From: Clostridiales bacterium
Lineage (GTDB): Bacteria > Bacillota > Clostridia > Oscillospirales > Oscillospiraceae
Assembly: GCA_902363045.1 (NCBI GenBank)
Contig: CABIYX010000005.1
Span: forward strand, 4,812 to 68,811
DNA length: 64,000 nt
Direction of reading: 5' to 3'
In this document: positions 40,950-49,469 of the stretch, in pieces
How the letters are laid out: every line of letters begins with the position of its first letter
Numbering within the stretch: position 1 is the first letter of the stretch
The notes under the pieces: generated by a model
Databases searched by the model: none
The model's input: the letters and a program-made list of their open reading frames with translations, nothing else
What the model was told of the DNA's origin: nothing
Program-made: the position numbers and the translations under genes

Positions 40950-41741
40950 TTGCTGACCATCGACCAGTATGTGAGGGCCGAGAGCCTGGAACAGGCCTAT
41001 GGGCTGTGTCAAAAACGAAATAATGTGGTGCTGGGCGGGATGCTCTGGCTGAAGATGCAGGATCGAAAGGTGGGGGCCGCCATCGACCTGTGCGGCCTGG
41101 AGCTGGACCGGATCACCGAGACGGAGCACGCCTTTGAGCTGGGAGCCATGGTCCCCCTGCGCGCCCTGGAGACCCATGAGGGGCTCAACGCCATGACCCA
41201 GAGGGCCTTTGCCCACAGTGTGGAGCACATCGTGGGGGTGCAGTTCCGTAACTGCGCCACCGTGGGGGGCAGCGTCTTTGGCCGCTTCGGCTTCTCTGAT
41301 GTGCTCACCCTGCTGCTGGCCCTGGACGCCCGGGTCGTGTTTCAGGGCGCCGGAGAGATGAGCCTGGAGGAATTCTGCGCCCGTCCGCCCTTCCGGGACA
41401 TCCTGATCCGGGTCATCGTGCCCAAGGGGACGGAGGGGACAGTTTATCTATCTCAGCGCAACAGCGCCACGGACTTCCCTGTCCTCACCTGTGCCATCGC
41501 CCGCCGGGAGGGTGCGTTCCGCTTTTCCATCGGGGCCCGCCCGGGACGGGCCAGGGTCTACCGGGATGAGAAGGGGCTGCTGGCCGGCGGAATCACCCGG
41601 GACAGCGCCCAGGCCATGGCGGAGGATCTGTCCCGCCGGGTCCCCATGGGAGACAACCTGCGTGCCGGGGCGGAGTACCGAACGAAGATCTGCCAGGTCC
41701 TGGTGCGCCGGGGCCTGCTGAAGCTGGAGGAGGTGCGCTGA
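40950..41741 (+). CDS. FAD-binding subunit of a xanthine dehydrogenase-family enzyme
   Basis: A 263-residue medium subunit (CoxM/XdhB type) that passes electrons from the Fe-S subunit to FAD. NVVLGGMLWLKMQ is the first FAD loop and FRNCATVGGSVFGRFGFSDVLTLLLALDARV the second, followed by the CO_deh_flav_C-like domain. The start is TTG 40950, 8 bases after AGGAGGA; the open frame begins at 40869, which is the promoter -35 and so cannot be coding. The next subunit begins one base after its stop. Confidence 0.9.
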   Translation: MLTIDQYVRAESLEQAYGLCQKRNNVVLGGMLWLKMQDRKVGAAIDLCGLELDRITETEHAFELGAMVPLRALETHEGLNAMTQRAFAHSVEHIVGVQFRNCATVGGSVFGRFGFSDVLTLLLALDARVVFQGAGEMSLEEFCARPPFRDILIRVIVPKGTEGTVYLSQRNSATDFPVLTCAIARREGAFRFSIGARPGRARVYRDEKGLLAGGITRDSAQAMAEDLSRRVPMGDNLRAGAEYRTKICQVLVRRGLLKLEEVR

Positions 41742-41742
41742 T

Positions 41743-42210
41743 ATGGAGATCCATCTGAATTTGAACGGAAAGCCCCTGGACGCCGAGGTCCAGGCCGACA
41801 CCCTGCTGCTGGACTTTCTTCGGGCCCACGGCTGCCTCAGTGTCAAGCGGGGGTGCGAGACCGCCAACTGCGGCCTGTGCACCGTCCTGCTGGACGGGAC
41901 TCCTGTGCTGTCCTGCAGCCTGCTGGCCGCCCGGGTGGACGGCCGCTGCGTCCAGACCCTGGAGGGCCTTCAGGAGGAGGCGGGCGACTTTGTTACCTTC
42001 ATTGCCGACCAGGGGGCAGAGCAGTGCGGCTTCTGCAATCCCGGCTTTGTGATGAACACCGTCGCCCTGCTCCGGGAATATCCCGACCCCACCGACGACC
42101 AGATCCGGGCCTATCTGGCGGGCAACCTGTGCCGGTGCTCCGGCTATGAGGGGCAGCTCCGGGGCATCCGGGCCTATCTGGACCACAAAAAAGCAGAGGA
42201 GGCACAGTGA
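41743..42210 (+). CDS. [2Fe-2S] subunit of a xanthine dehydrogenase-family enzyme
   Basis: A 155-residue electron-transfer subunit. The plant-ferredoxin-type cluster motif GCETANCGLCTVLLDGTPVLSC (Cys about 43, 48, 51 and 63) comes first. The second cluster domain follows with CGFCNPGFVM (about 99-102) and CRCSGYEG (about 133-135). Both clusters are intact. It overlaps the next gene by one base. Confidence 0.95.
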   Translation: MEIHLNLNGKPLDAEVQADTLLLDFLRAHGCLSVKRGCETANCGLCTVLLDGTPVLSCSLLAARVDGRCVQTLEGLQEEAGDFVTFIADQGAEQCGFCNPGFVMNTVALLREYPDPTDDQIRAYLAGNLCRCSGYEGQLRGIRAYLDHKKAEEAQ

Positions 42211-44501
42211 TGGCACAGCAGGATTGGAGTACTGTTGGCAAGCCGGTGCGGAAGAAGGACGCGATGGCCCTTCTGTTGGGCAAGCCCGCCTATCTGGACG
42301 ACCTGACCCCCAGGGACTGCCTGGTGGTCAAGGTGCTGCGAAGTCCCCACGCCCACGCCCTCATTGAGGAGATCGATACCGAAAACGCCGAGCAGATCCC
42401 TGGCATTGCTGCCATCTTTACCTACAAGGACGTCCCCCAAAAGCGGTTCACCATGGCGGGACAGACCTATCCGGAGCCTTCTCCATACGACCGGCTCATT
42501 CTGGACCGGCGGGTCCGCTTCGTGGGGGACGCGGTGGCCATCGTGGCCGGCGAGAACGAGGCGGCGGTGGACCGGGCGCTGAAGCGCATCCGGGTCCGGT
42601 ACCAGGTCCTGGAGCCGGTACTGGACTTCCACACCGCCAAGGACAACCTGATCCTGGTCCACCCGGAGGAGAGCTGGCAGTCCCTGTGCCCTGTGGGGGC
42701 GGACAACCGCCGCAACCTGTGTGCCAGCGAGACCTGTCAGGACGGGGATGTGGACCGGATCCTGGCCGACTGTGACCAGGTGGTGGAGGGGGTCTACCAC
42801 ACCAAGGCCTGCCAGCAGGCTATGATGGAGACCTTCCGCACCTATACGGAGATGGATCCCTATGGCCGCCTCCATGTTGTCAGCTCCACCCAGATCGTCT
42901 TTCACGTCCGGCGGATCCTGGCCAACGCCCTGGACATCCCAAAATCCAAGGTCCATGTGGAAAAGTTCCGCATCGGCGGAGGCTTTGGCGCCAAACAAAC
43001 GGTGGTGGCTGAGGTCTATCCCGCTTTGGTCACCTGGAAGACCGGCCGCCCCGCCAAGATGATCTACACCCGGCAGGAGTGCCAGACCGCCGGAACCCCC
43101 CGGCACGAGATGGAGGTCCGGGTGCGCCTGGGCGCCTCCAATAACGGCACCATCCGGGCCCTGGATGTATATACTCTGTCCAACACCGGGGCCTATGGCG
43201 AGCATGGCCCCACCACGGTGGGCCTGTCGGGCCACAAATCCATTCCCCTGTACACCCACAGCCTGGAGGCCTTCCGCTTTGCCTATGATGTGGTGTACAC
43301 CAACCACCAGTCCGCCGGGGCCTACCGGGGCTACGGCGCCACCCAGGGCATCTTCGCCGTGGAGACGGCAGTGAATGAACTGGCCGACCGCCTGGGCATG
43401 GACCCGGTGGCACTTCGGGAGAAAAACATGGTCCGGGAGGGGCAGGTCATGCCTGCCTATTACAACGAGCGTGCGGACGCCTGTGCCCTGGACCGGTGCA
43501 TGGCCCGTTGCAAGGAGCTCTTCCGCTGGGAGGAGAAATTCCCCGTTCGGGACATGGGCAACGGAAAGGTGCGGGCCGCAGGGGTGGCCATGGCCATGCA
43601 GGGCTCCGGCATCTCCGGCGTGGACGTTGGCTCCGCCACCATCAAACTCAGCGACGAGGGCTTCTTCAACCTCTCCATCGGCGCAGCCGATATGGGTACC
43701 GGCTGTGACACCATTTTGGCCCAGATGGCCGCTGAGTGCATGGAGTGCGATCTGGACGATGTGGCTGTCTTTGGCGCAGACTCTGACGCCTCCCCCTACG
43801 ACTCCGGCTCCTATGCCTCCAGTACCACCTACGTCACCGGAAAGGCGGTGGAGAAGGCCTGTGAGGAGCTGAAGGACCGCCTGTGCCAGGTGGGGGCGGA
43901 GCTGCTGAACTGCCCCCGGGAGGAGGTGGAGTACGCCCGGAAGGCGGTGCGCCGCCTGGACGGCTCCGCCCAGGTCTCCCTGGCCGACATCGCCACCAAG
44001 TCCATGTGCGGCAACGGCACCGCTGTTCAGGCCACCTGCTCCCACACCTCGCCCATCTCCCCGCCCCCCTTCATGGTGGGTATGGCCGAGGTGGAGGTGG
44101 ACCGGGAGACCGGCTCCGTCCAGGTGCTGGACTACACCGCCGTGGTGGACTGCGGCACCCCCATCAACCCCAATCTGGCCCGGGTGCAGACCGAGGGCGG
44201 CATTGTCCAGGGCATTGGCATGGCCCTGTTCGAGGATGTGACCTATACCCCGGAGGGGCGCATCCTGGAGGACTCCCTGATGCAGTATAAGCTCCCCACC
44301 CGGCTGGATATGGGACATCTCCAGGTGGAGTTTGAATCCAGCTATGAACAGACCGGCCCCTTCGGGGCCAAGTCCATCGGAGAGATCGTCATCAACACCC
44401 CCGCCCCCGCTTTGGCTCAGGCCATCTTCCGGGCCACCGGGACATGGCACCGGAATCTCCCCATCACCCCGGAGAAGGTCCTGCTGGGCCGGGATGAATA
44501 A
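42210..44501 (+). CDS. Molybdopterin-binding subunit of a xanthine dehydrogenase-family enzyme
   Basis: A 763-residue catalytic subunit that hydroxylates purines or other N-heterocycles or aldehydes. Visible cofactor motifs are KFRIGGGFGAKQ, SAGAYRGYGATQGIFAVE and, near the end, PFGAKSIGEIVINTPAPAL with the catalytic Glu. GSYASSTTYVTG is also typical. AGGAGG lies 7 bases before ATG 42210, in a TGATG overlap with the Fe-S gene; a GTG one codon earlier is less likely. Substrate cannot be decided; a nicotinate, purine or aldehyde dehydrogenase role is possible. Confidence 0.92.
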   Translation: MAQQDWSTVGKPVRKKDAMALLLGKPAYLDDLTPRDCLVVKVLRSPHAHALIEEIDTENAEQIPGIAAIFTYKDVPQKRFTMAGQTYPEPSPYDRLILDRRVRFVGDAVAIVAGENEAAVDRALKRIRVRYQVLEPVLDFHTAKDNLILVHPEESWQSLCPVGADNRRNLCASETCQDGDVDRILADCDQVVEGVYHTKACQQAMMETFRTYTEMDPYGRLHVVSSTQIVFHVRRILANALDIPKSKVHVEKFRIGGGFGAKQTVVAEVYPALVTWKTGRPAKMIYTRQECQTAGTPRHEMEVRVRLGASNNGTIRALDVYTLSNTGAYGEHGPTTVGLSGHKSIPLYTHSLEAFRFAYDVVYTNHQSAGAYRGYGATQGIFAVETAVNELADRLGMDPVALREKNMVREGQVMPAYYNERADACALDRCMARCKELFRWEEKFPVRDMGNGKVRAAGVAMAMQGSGISGVDVGSATIKLSDEGFFNLSIGAADMGTGCDTILAQMAAECMECDLDDVAVFGADSDASPYDSGSYASSTTYVTGKAVEKACEELKDRLCQVGAELLNCPREEVEYARKAVRRLDGSAQVSLADIATKSMCGNGTAVQATCSHTSPISPPPFMVGMAEVEVDRETGSVQVLDYTAVVDCGTPINPNLARVQTEGGIVQGIGMALFEDVTYTPEGRILEDSLMQYKLPTRLDMGHLQVEFESSYEQTGPFGAKSIGEIVINTPAPALAQAIFRATGTWHRNLPITPEKVLLGRDE

Positions 44502-45111
44502 GCACATCATCTATCTGGCGGCGGGCAGCGGCAGCCGCTTCGGGAGCAACAAGCTGCTGTGTCCACTGGAGGGAAAGCCCCTGTTCCGCCACGGGCTGGA
44601 CACTCTGGCCGGCCTGGTCCGGGCCCGGAAGGACTGTGATCTGACCATCGTGTCCCGCTATGGCCCTGTTCTTGAGGCCGCCCAGGCGGCGGGGGCCCGG
44701 GCGGTGGACAGCCCGGACAGCGCCCGGGGCCTGTCCTTCACCATCCGGGCGGGACTCTCCGCCTTGGCTCCCATCCCGCCGGAGGATTTTCTTCTATTCG
44801 CTGTGGCCGACCAGCCCCGCCTGGGACAGGGGACGGCAGCCCGGCTGCTGGACGCCGCCCGCCCGGAGCTCCTGGCGGCAGCGGCCTGCTGGGAGGGGCG
44901 GTCGGGCAACCCGGCCCTGTTCTCCGCCGCCCTGCTCCCCGAGCTGGAGGCCCTCACCGGCGACCAGGGGGGACGGGTGGTGCTGCGCCGCCATTGGGAC
45001 CGCTGTGTCCTCATCCCGGTGGAGGACCCCCTGGAGCTGGCGGACGCGGATACCCCAGAGGCGCTGCTGGCCCTCCGGCAGGGAGAATTGGACACCTTGA
45101 AAGCATATTGA
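44494..45111 (+). CDS. MocA-like molybdenum cofactor cytidylyltransferase
   Basis: A 205-residue nucleotidyltransferase with the glycine-rich N-terminus IIYLAAGSGSRFGSNKLL, the metal-binding VADQPRLG, and GNPALFSAALLPELEAL, as in MocA/MobA proteins. MocA makes the cytosine dinucleotide form of molybdopterin used by xanthine dehydrogenase-family enzymes. The gene overlaps the catalytic subunit gene by 8 bases, which supports that role. Confidence 0.85.
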   Translation: MNKHIIYLAAGSGSRFGSNKLLCPLEGKPLFRHGLDTLAGLVRARKDCDLTIVSRYGPVLEAAQAAGARAVDSPDSARGLSFTIRAGLSALAPIPPEDFLLFAVADQPRLGQGTAARLLDAARPELLAAAACWEGRSGNPALFSAALLPELEALTGDQGGRVVLRRHWDRCVLIPVEDPLELADADTPEALLALRQGELDTLKAY

Positions 45112-45123
45112 GCCATCATAAAC

Positions 45124-45163
45124 AGACGCCCGGCCTGCCGCTTTTACGGCAGGCCGGGCGTCT
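45124..45163. terminator. Bidirectional terminator between molybdenum and corrinoid operons
   Basis: AGACGCCCGGCCTGCCG pairs perfectly with its complement around a 6-base loop between convergent genes. Confidence 0.85.
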
Positions 45164-45182
45164 TACATCGACAAAATCAGGT

Positions 45183-46295
45183 TTATTGCTCCGTCCGGTC
45201 ATTCAGATAGACAGTCCGGTCCCCGCCGGCCTGGGCCAGGCGGCGGTTGGCTTCATTGAGAGGACCGAACTCCCGCAGACAGCAGAGCACCTGTCCACAC
45301 CCCTCCAGAATGGACAGGGCCCGCCGGAAGGTATCCTCCCCGATGGGGTGGTAGGCCCGCTGGGCGATCACCTCTGCGGCCAGGGCCTTGGCCACCGGAT
45401 GATCCACGTCGTTCTCCGGCAAAATCCCGGCGGCGAAGGGCACTCCCTGCCGCTGGAGCCTGCGGTAGACCGGGATCCCGCTGCCGTTTCCTCCGATGAC
45501 AAAGATCTGGGGTTCGCCACGGACGGGCTCCAGCTCCGGGCAGCCGAATTCCTCACAGTAGCTACCCCGCTCCACGCCGTACAGTTGCCGGATATAGCCC
45601 CCGGAGAAGATTTCCTCCGGCGTCCCGCACCGGTCGATCCCATCGCCCCGGATACACAGGATCCGGTCGGAGATCCGCTGCGCCAGGTCCAGCTCGTGGA
45701 GAGACAGGATGACGGCCACCCGGCGCTCCCGCACCAGCTCCTTCAAAATGGCCAGCAGCTCCAGCTTTCCGCGCAGGTCCAGGAAGGAGGTGGGCTCGTC
45801 CAGGACCAGGACCTCCGGCTCCTGGCAGATGGCCCGGGCCAGGAGCACCCGCTGCCGCTGTCCGTCGCTGATCTGGTCAAAGGGGACGTCCCGCAGTTCC
45901 AGGGCGCGGACCCGCTCCAGGGCCGCCCAGACCGCCTCCCGGTCCCCGGGGCCGAGGATCCCCAGCCGCCCGGTATAGGGATAGCGGCCGGCGGCGGCCA
46001 CCTCCCAGCAGGTCATCCGATCCGGCCGCGCCCGGCCGGTCAGCATCACCGACAGGCTTTGGGCGATCTCCCGCTCACTCAGCTTACCCATATCCCGGCC
46101 CAGCAGGCTGACTTGTCCGCCCAGCAGGCGCAGCTGCCCGATCAGGCTTTTCAGGATGGTGGATTTTCCCGCTCCGTTTGGCCCGATGAGGGTCAGGATC
46201 TCACCCCGACGCACCTGGAGGCAGATCTCTCGGAGCAGGGGCCGTCCATGGTAGCCCACCGACAGCTCCCGGGCGGACAGCAGGGCTTCATTCAT
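45183..46295 (-). CDS. BtuD-like corrinoid importer ATPase with C-terminal extension
   Basis: A 370-residue ATPase. The ABC domain fills residues 1-250: GPNGAGKSTIL (Walker A, about 38-48), ISDGQRQRVLLARAI (signature), VLVLDEPTSFLD (Walker B) and SLHELDLAQR (H-loop). An extra domain of about 110 residues follows (from GEPQIFVIGGNGSGIPVYRRL), with a glycine-rich loop of its own; I cannot name it. Last gene of the riboswitch operon, 15 bases after the permease. Confidence 0.88.
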   Translation of the reverse strand: MNEALLSARELSVGYHGRPLLREICLQVRRGEILTLIGPNGAGKSTILKSLIGQLRLLGGQVSLLGRDMGKLSEREIAQSLSVMLTGRARPDRMTCWEVAAAGRYPYTGRLGILGPGDREAVWAALERVRALELRDVPFDQISDGQRQRVLLARAICQEPEVLVLDEPTSFLDLRGKLELLAILKELVRERRVAVILSLHELDLAQRISDRILCIRGDGIDRCGTPEEIFSGGYIRQLYGVERGSYCEEFGCPELEPVRGEPQIFVIGGNGSGIPVYRRLQRQGVPFAAGILPENDVDHPVAKALAAEVIAQRAYHPIGEDTFRRALSILEGCGQVLCCLREFGPLNEANRRLAQAGGDRTVYLNDRTEQ

Positions 46296-46310
46296 AGGGG
46301 CTTCCTCCTC

Positions 46311-47327
46311 TCATTCGCCGGGGCGGAGCCGCCGGCGCAGCATGATCCAGATCACAATGGGCGCGCCCAGCACAGCGGTCACCGCGCTGATGCTCAGCTC
46401 GGTGGGTGCGAACACCGTCCGGGCCAGCCCGTCACAGAACAGGCAGAAGGCCGCCCCGCCCAGAAAACAGGCCGGGATCATCAGGATGGGCCGCGCTGTG
46501 CCGAACAGCCCCTTTGCCAAATGGGGGACCGCGATGCCCACAAAGGAGATGGGGCCTGCAAAGGCGGTCACACTGGCGGACAGCACGCTGGACAGCAGGA
46601 TCAACGCCGTCCGGAAGGCCCGGATGTTCACCCCCATGCTCCGGGCGCAGCCCTCCCCCAGCTGATAGGCCCCCATGGGCTTGGACAGCAGGAAGCTCCC
46701 CACCAGCGCCGCCCCGATCACCGGCAGGAGCACCCGCAGATTGGCCCAGGATACCCCGGAAAAGCTGCCCATGGACCAGTTATGCAGGTTGACGATGTTG
46801 GCGTCGCTGGCAAAGGTGACCACAAACTCGGTGACCGCGGAGCAGAGATATCCGATCATCACCCCGCTCACCACCAGCAGGGACATCTGGTGCAGCCACT
46901 TGGACAGGAGCAGCACGAAGCCCATGGACAGCATGGCCCCCGCAAAGGCGGCCAGGATCATCCCCCCGGAGTTCATCACCACCCCCCGGGAGAGCAGGCC
47001 GACCATAGCCAGGGAGACGGTCAGCTTGGCCCCAGAGGAGATCCCCAGTACAAAGGGGCTGGCAATGGGGTTGGCAAAGAAGGTCTGGAGGAGAAAGCCA
47101 GACACCGACAGGGCTCCCCCCAGCAGGGCTGCGGACAGGGTCCGAGGCAGGCGGAGCTTCCAAATCACGGCGGCGTAATCCCCATCCCGATGAATTAGAA
47201 TGTCCCACACCTCACCTGCTGTCAGGGGAATGCTGCCGGCGTTCAGGCTCCAGAGAAACAGGCCGGCCAGCATCAGAAGCAGCAGCAAAAAGGCCAGGCA
47301 CCAGCGCCGGGCGCGGGGCTCCTCCAT
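46311..47327 (-). CDS. BtuC-like corrinoid importer permease
   Basis: A 338-residue FecCD-family permease with about ten helices: IWKLRLPRTLSAALLGGALSVSGFLLQTFFANPIASPFVLGISSGAKL and AFAGPISFVGIAVPHLAKGLFG are the conserved blocks. GAGGGAGG lies upstream of ATG 47327, only 3 bases past the stop of the binding-protein gene. Position in the operon supports corrinoid transport. Confidence 0.9.
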   Translation of the reverse strand: MEEPRARRWCLAFLLLLLMLAGLFLWSLNAGSIPLTAGEVWDILIHRDGDYAAVIWKLRLPRTLSAALLGGALSVSGFLLQTFFANPIASPFVLGISSGAKLTVSLAMVGLLSRGVVMNSGGMILAAFAGAMLSMGFVLLLSKWLHQMSLLVVSGVMIGYLCSAVTEFVVTFASDANIVNLHNWSMGSFSGVSWANLRVLLPVIGAALVGSFLLSKPMGAYQLGEGCARSMGVNIRAFRTALILLSSVLSASVTAFAGPISFVGIAVPHLAKGLFGTARPILMIPACFLGGAAFCLFCDGLARTVFAPTELSISAVTAVLGAPIVIWIMLRRRLRPGE

Positions 47328-47330
47328 GAT

Positions 47331-48500
47331 TTATCCCTCCCTCGTCAAGCGGTACAGGTAGGTCAGGGATCCCGGCTCCGGATCCTCCTGGGTCAGGACG
47401 GTGTGGATGTCCAGCAGCAGGTCCCCCAGCCCCATAGAGGACTGAAACAGGTCCTGCCCGGTGCACCAGACGTTCCCCTCCTGTACTGCCTTGAACTCGG
47501 CCAGCACCTCATTTTTCTCCAGCAGCTCGTCCAGAGTGCTCAGGCCGCCGTCCACAGCGCTGTTATAGATCAACAGGTCCGCATCCTTTGCCCCGGCGTA
47601 AAACGCCTCCATCTGGAGGTTCATGGTGGACAGGGCGTTCTCCTCCCCGCCCAGGTCCTGGAACACATATTCTCCGCCGGCCATCCCGATCAGCTTGGAG
47701 ATATAGTCCCCCGGCTTGCGCACATTGATGCCCCCGTTGGAGGTGATGTAAAAGAAGGCCACGGTCTTTCCGGTCCCCTCCTGGTCCAGGACGGGAGCCA
47801 GGCGGTCCAGGGTCTGCCGGAAGCGTTCCTGAGCCTGGTCCTCCCTTCCCAGGAGGACCCCGTACAGTTTCAGCCACTCCATGCGCCCCAGAGGGTGGCT
47901 CTCATAGCTGGAGCGCTCCACCAGCACCGGGACGCCCAGCTCCTCCAGCTGCTCCTTCACCTCCGGGGTATGGTAGATCATGGTGGACTCCACCGCCAGA
48001 TCGCATCCCTCGGCATAGATCCGCTCATAGTCCGGGGCGCTGTACTTCCCGGCATACAGGATCTCGCCCGCCTCCATGGCCGCCCGGGCCTCCTCCACAT
48101 ACCAGCCCTGTGCCTCTGTGCCAGACAGCCGGATGGCGTCCAGCGCGTCCAGCTCCCGGAACAGGTCCATGGCTGAGGTGGCCGCCAGATAGATCCGGTC
48201 CAGGGGCTGCCGGAGGACCGTGACCCCCTCGTCCAGCCCGGAGGGCACATCCGCCTCCGGCGGGACCACCAGATAGGTCCCGGTCTCCCGGATCTTCACC
48301 AGCGCGTACCCGCCCTCATAGTAGTCCACAGAAAACTGCTGGGCGTATTGCAGCTCCAGGCTGCGGTCATACTCCAGATCCTCCCAGCTGGGGCCCTCGA
48401 CACCGACAGAACTGTCTCCCGCCGGGCTGCAGGCCATCAGCAGCTGGGCCGCCAGAGCCGCCGGGAGGAGGGCCGCCCCCAGCCGCCGGAGGGGGCTCAC
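47331..48500 (-). CDS. BtuF-like corrinoid-binding lipoprotein
   Basis: A 389-residue substrate-binding lipoprotein with lipobox LLMAC (Cys24) and a class III two-lobe domain: VTVLRQPLDRIYLAATSAMDLFRELDALDAIRLSG, CDLAVESTMIYHTPEVKEQLEELGVPVLVE and YFIYITSNGGIN-like AFFYITSNGGINVRKPGDYISKLIGMAGG. It starts at GTG 48500, 7 bases after AAGGAGG, overlapping the upstream gene by 4 bases. Corrinoid specificity is inferred from the riboswitch and from cbiK in the operon. Confidence 0.85.
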   Translation of the reverse strand: MSPLRRLGAALLPAALAAQLLMACSPAGDSSVGVEGPSWEDLEYDRSLELQYAQQFSVDYYEGGYALVKIRETGTYLVVPPEADVPSGLDEGVTVLRQPLDRIYLAATSAMDLFRELDALDAIRLSGTEAQGWYVEEARAAMEAGEILYAGKYSAPDYERIYAEGCDLAVESTMIYHTPEVKEQLEELGVPVLVERSSYESHPLGRMEWLKLYGVLLGREDQAQERFRQTLDRLAPVLDQEGTGKTVAFFYITSNGGINVRKPGDYISKLIGMAGGEYVFQDLGGEENALSTMNLQMEAFYAGAKDADLLIYNSAVDGGLSTLDELLEKNEVLAEFKAVQEGNVWCTGQDLFQSSMGLGDLLLDIHTVLTQEDPEPGSLTYLYRLTREG

Positions 48501-49387
48501 CCCTCCGCCTCCTTCAGGGAATTTGAATCGAACCTCAGAGTATAATCGATCTCGTGGGGCGTGCTCATGGCGGTGGTATTCGCCTGGACCTGAAGAGCCC
48601 GGTCGAAGCAGGCCACCGGGATCACAAAGCGGGAGCGACCCTCCACCAGTTCCGCGTCATACTGCACCCCATCCACCTTCATGTAGTCATAGTTTCCACT
48701 GCTCCACAGCAGCTCCGCCTCCGCCTGACCGTCCCGGACAGTCAGCCGCGCCGGAGAATCCACCACAGCCCGGCCGGAGCCACCCTCCAGAGCCACATCC
48801 ACCCAGTAGTTCCCGTCCGTCAGGCCCAGACTGTCCGGGGTGGCCACGGCATCCGCCTTCCACGCCTCCAAAGGCAGGGAGTCCGCACGGAACAACAGGG
48901 TCCGGTCATACCACTTCTCCTTCTTCCTGCTGAAGGCCGCACAGGGAAGTCCCTGGTCCAGCGCCTCCACCGGCACAGTAAAGGAGTGGCTTCCGTCCGC
49001 CTGCTCGGCATAGGGGATCCAGTCCGCCTCCTCCGCTGTCGCAGCCTCCTCCCCGGTCCCCGGAAAGATCCAAAGGTAACCGGTGCCGCCCATGGTCATC
49101 TCCGCTGTCATCTCCCCGTCCTGAACGGTCAGCTCACATTGGACGGCCTGGAACATGGAGGAGCTGGAGTCCACAGTGATCGGATAGGTCCCGTCCTCCA
49201 GGCTGTCCCCGGAGATGGGGACCATCCCTTCCTCCACCACATCTGCCACACCGGCCATCTCACTGCCGGAGGCCACCTGGCTGTTCTCCGCCGGAAGGGA
49301 GGACGCTCCGGCGGGCGTTCCCTGGCTGCAGCCCGTGGTCAGCAGCATCCAGGCGCTCAGCAGCAGCGCCAGTTCTTTTTTTCTCAT
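48497..49387 (-). CDS. Lipoprotein with two tandem copies of an unnamed beta-rich domain
   Basis: A 296-residue lipoprotein with lipobox LTTGC (Cys20) and a Ser/Glu linker. Two related domains of about 110 residues follow. The first starts DGTYPITVDSSSS (about 66) and the second DGNYWVDVALEGGSG (about 190). They share the order: strand, LTVxDG, a WIPY or YMKVDG segment, FTVPVEALD or FVIPVACFD, and an ending LLFRADSL or LRFDSNSL. No enzyme motif is seen. Position between an exported CbiK and BtuF under a B12 riboswitch suggests corrinoid or tetrapyrrole capture at the surface; that is inference. Haem-binding NEAT-like function is an alternative. Confidence 0.7.
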   Translation of the reverse strand: MRKKELALLLSAWMLLTTGCSQGTPAGASSLPAENSQVASGSEMAGVADVVEEGMVPISGDSLEDGTYPITVDSSSSMFQAVQCELTVQDGEMTAEMTMGGTGYLWIFPGTGEEAATAEEADWIPYAEQADGSHSFTVPVEALDQGLPCAAFSRKKEKWYDRTLLFRADSLPLEAWKADAVATPDSLGLTDGNYWVDVALEGGSGRAVVDSPARLTVRDGQAEAELLWSSGNYDYMKVDGVQYDAELVEGRSRFVIPVACFDRALQVQANTTAMSTPHEIDYTLRFDSNSLKEAEG

Positions 49388-49415
49388 CTTACCGCACCCT
49401 TTCTCCTTAGCAGAC

Positions 49416-49458
49416 GGGCGGGACCGCCCCGGAGCGCCGCCCCGGTCCGGTCCCGCCC
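49416..49458 (-). other. Long GC hairpin between cbiK and the tandem-domain lipoprotein gene
   Basis: GGGCGGGACC and GGTCCCGCCC form a 10-base stem enclosing further GC-rich pairing, with no T-run. It may set relative mRNA levels within the operon. Confidence 0.5.
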
Positions 49459-49469
49459 GCAGTCCGTCT

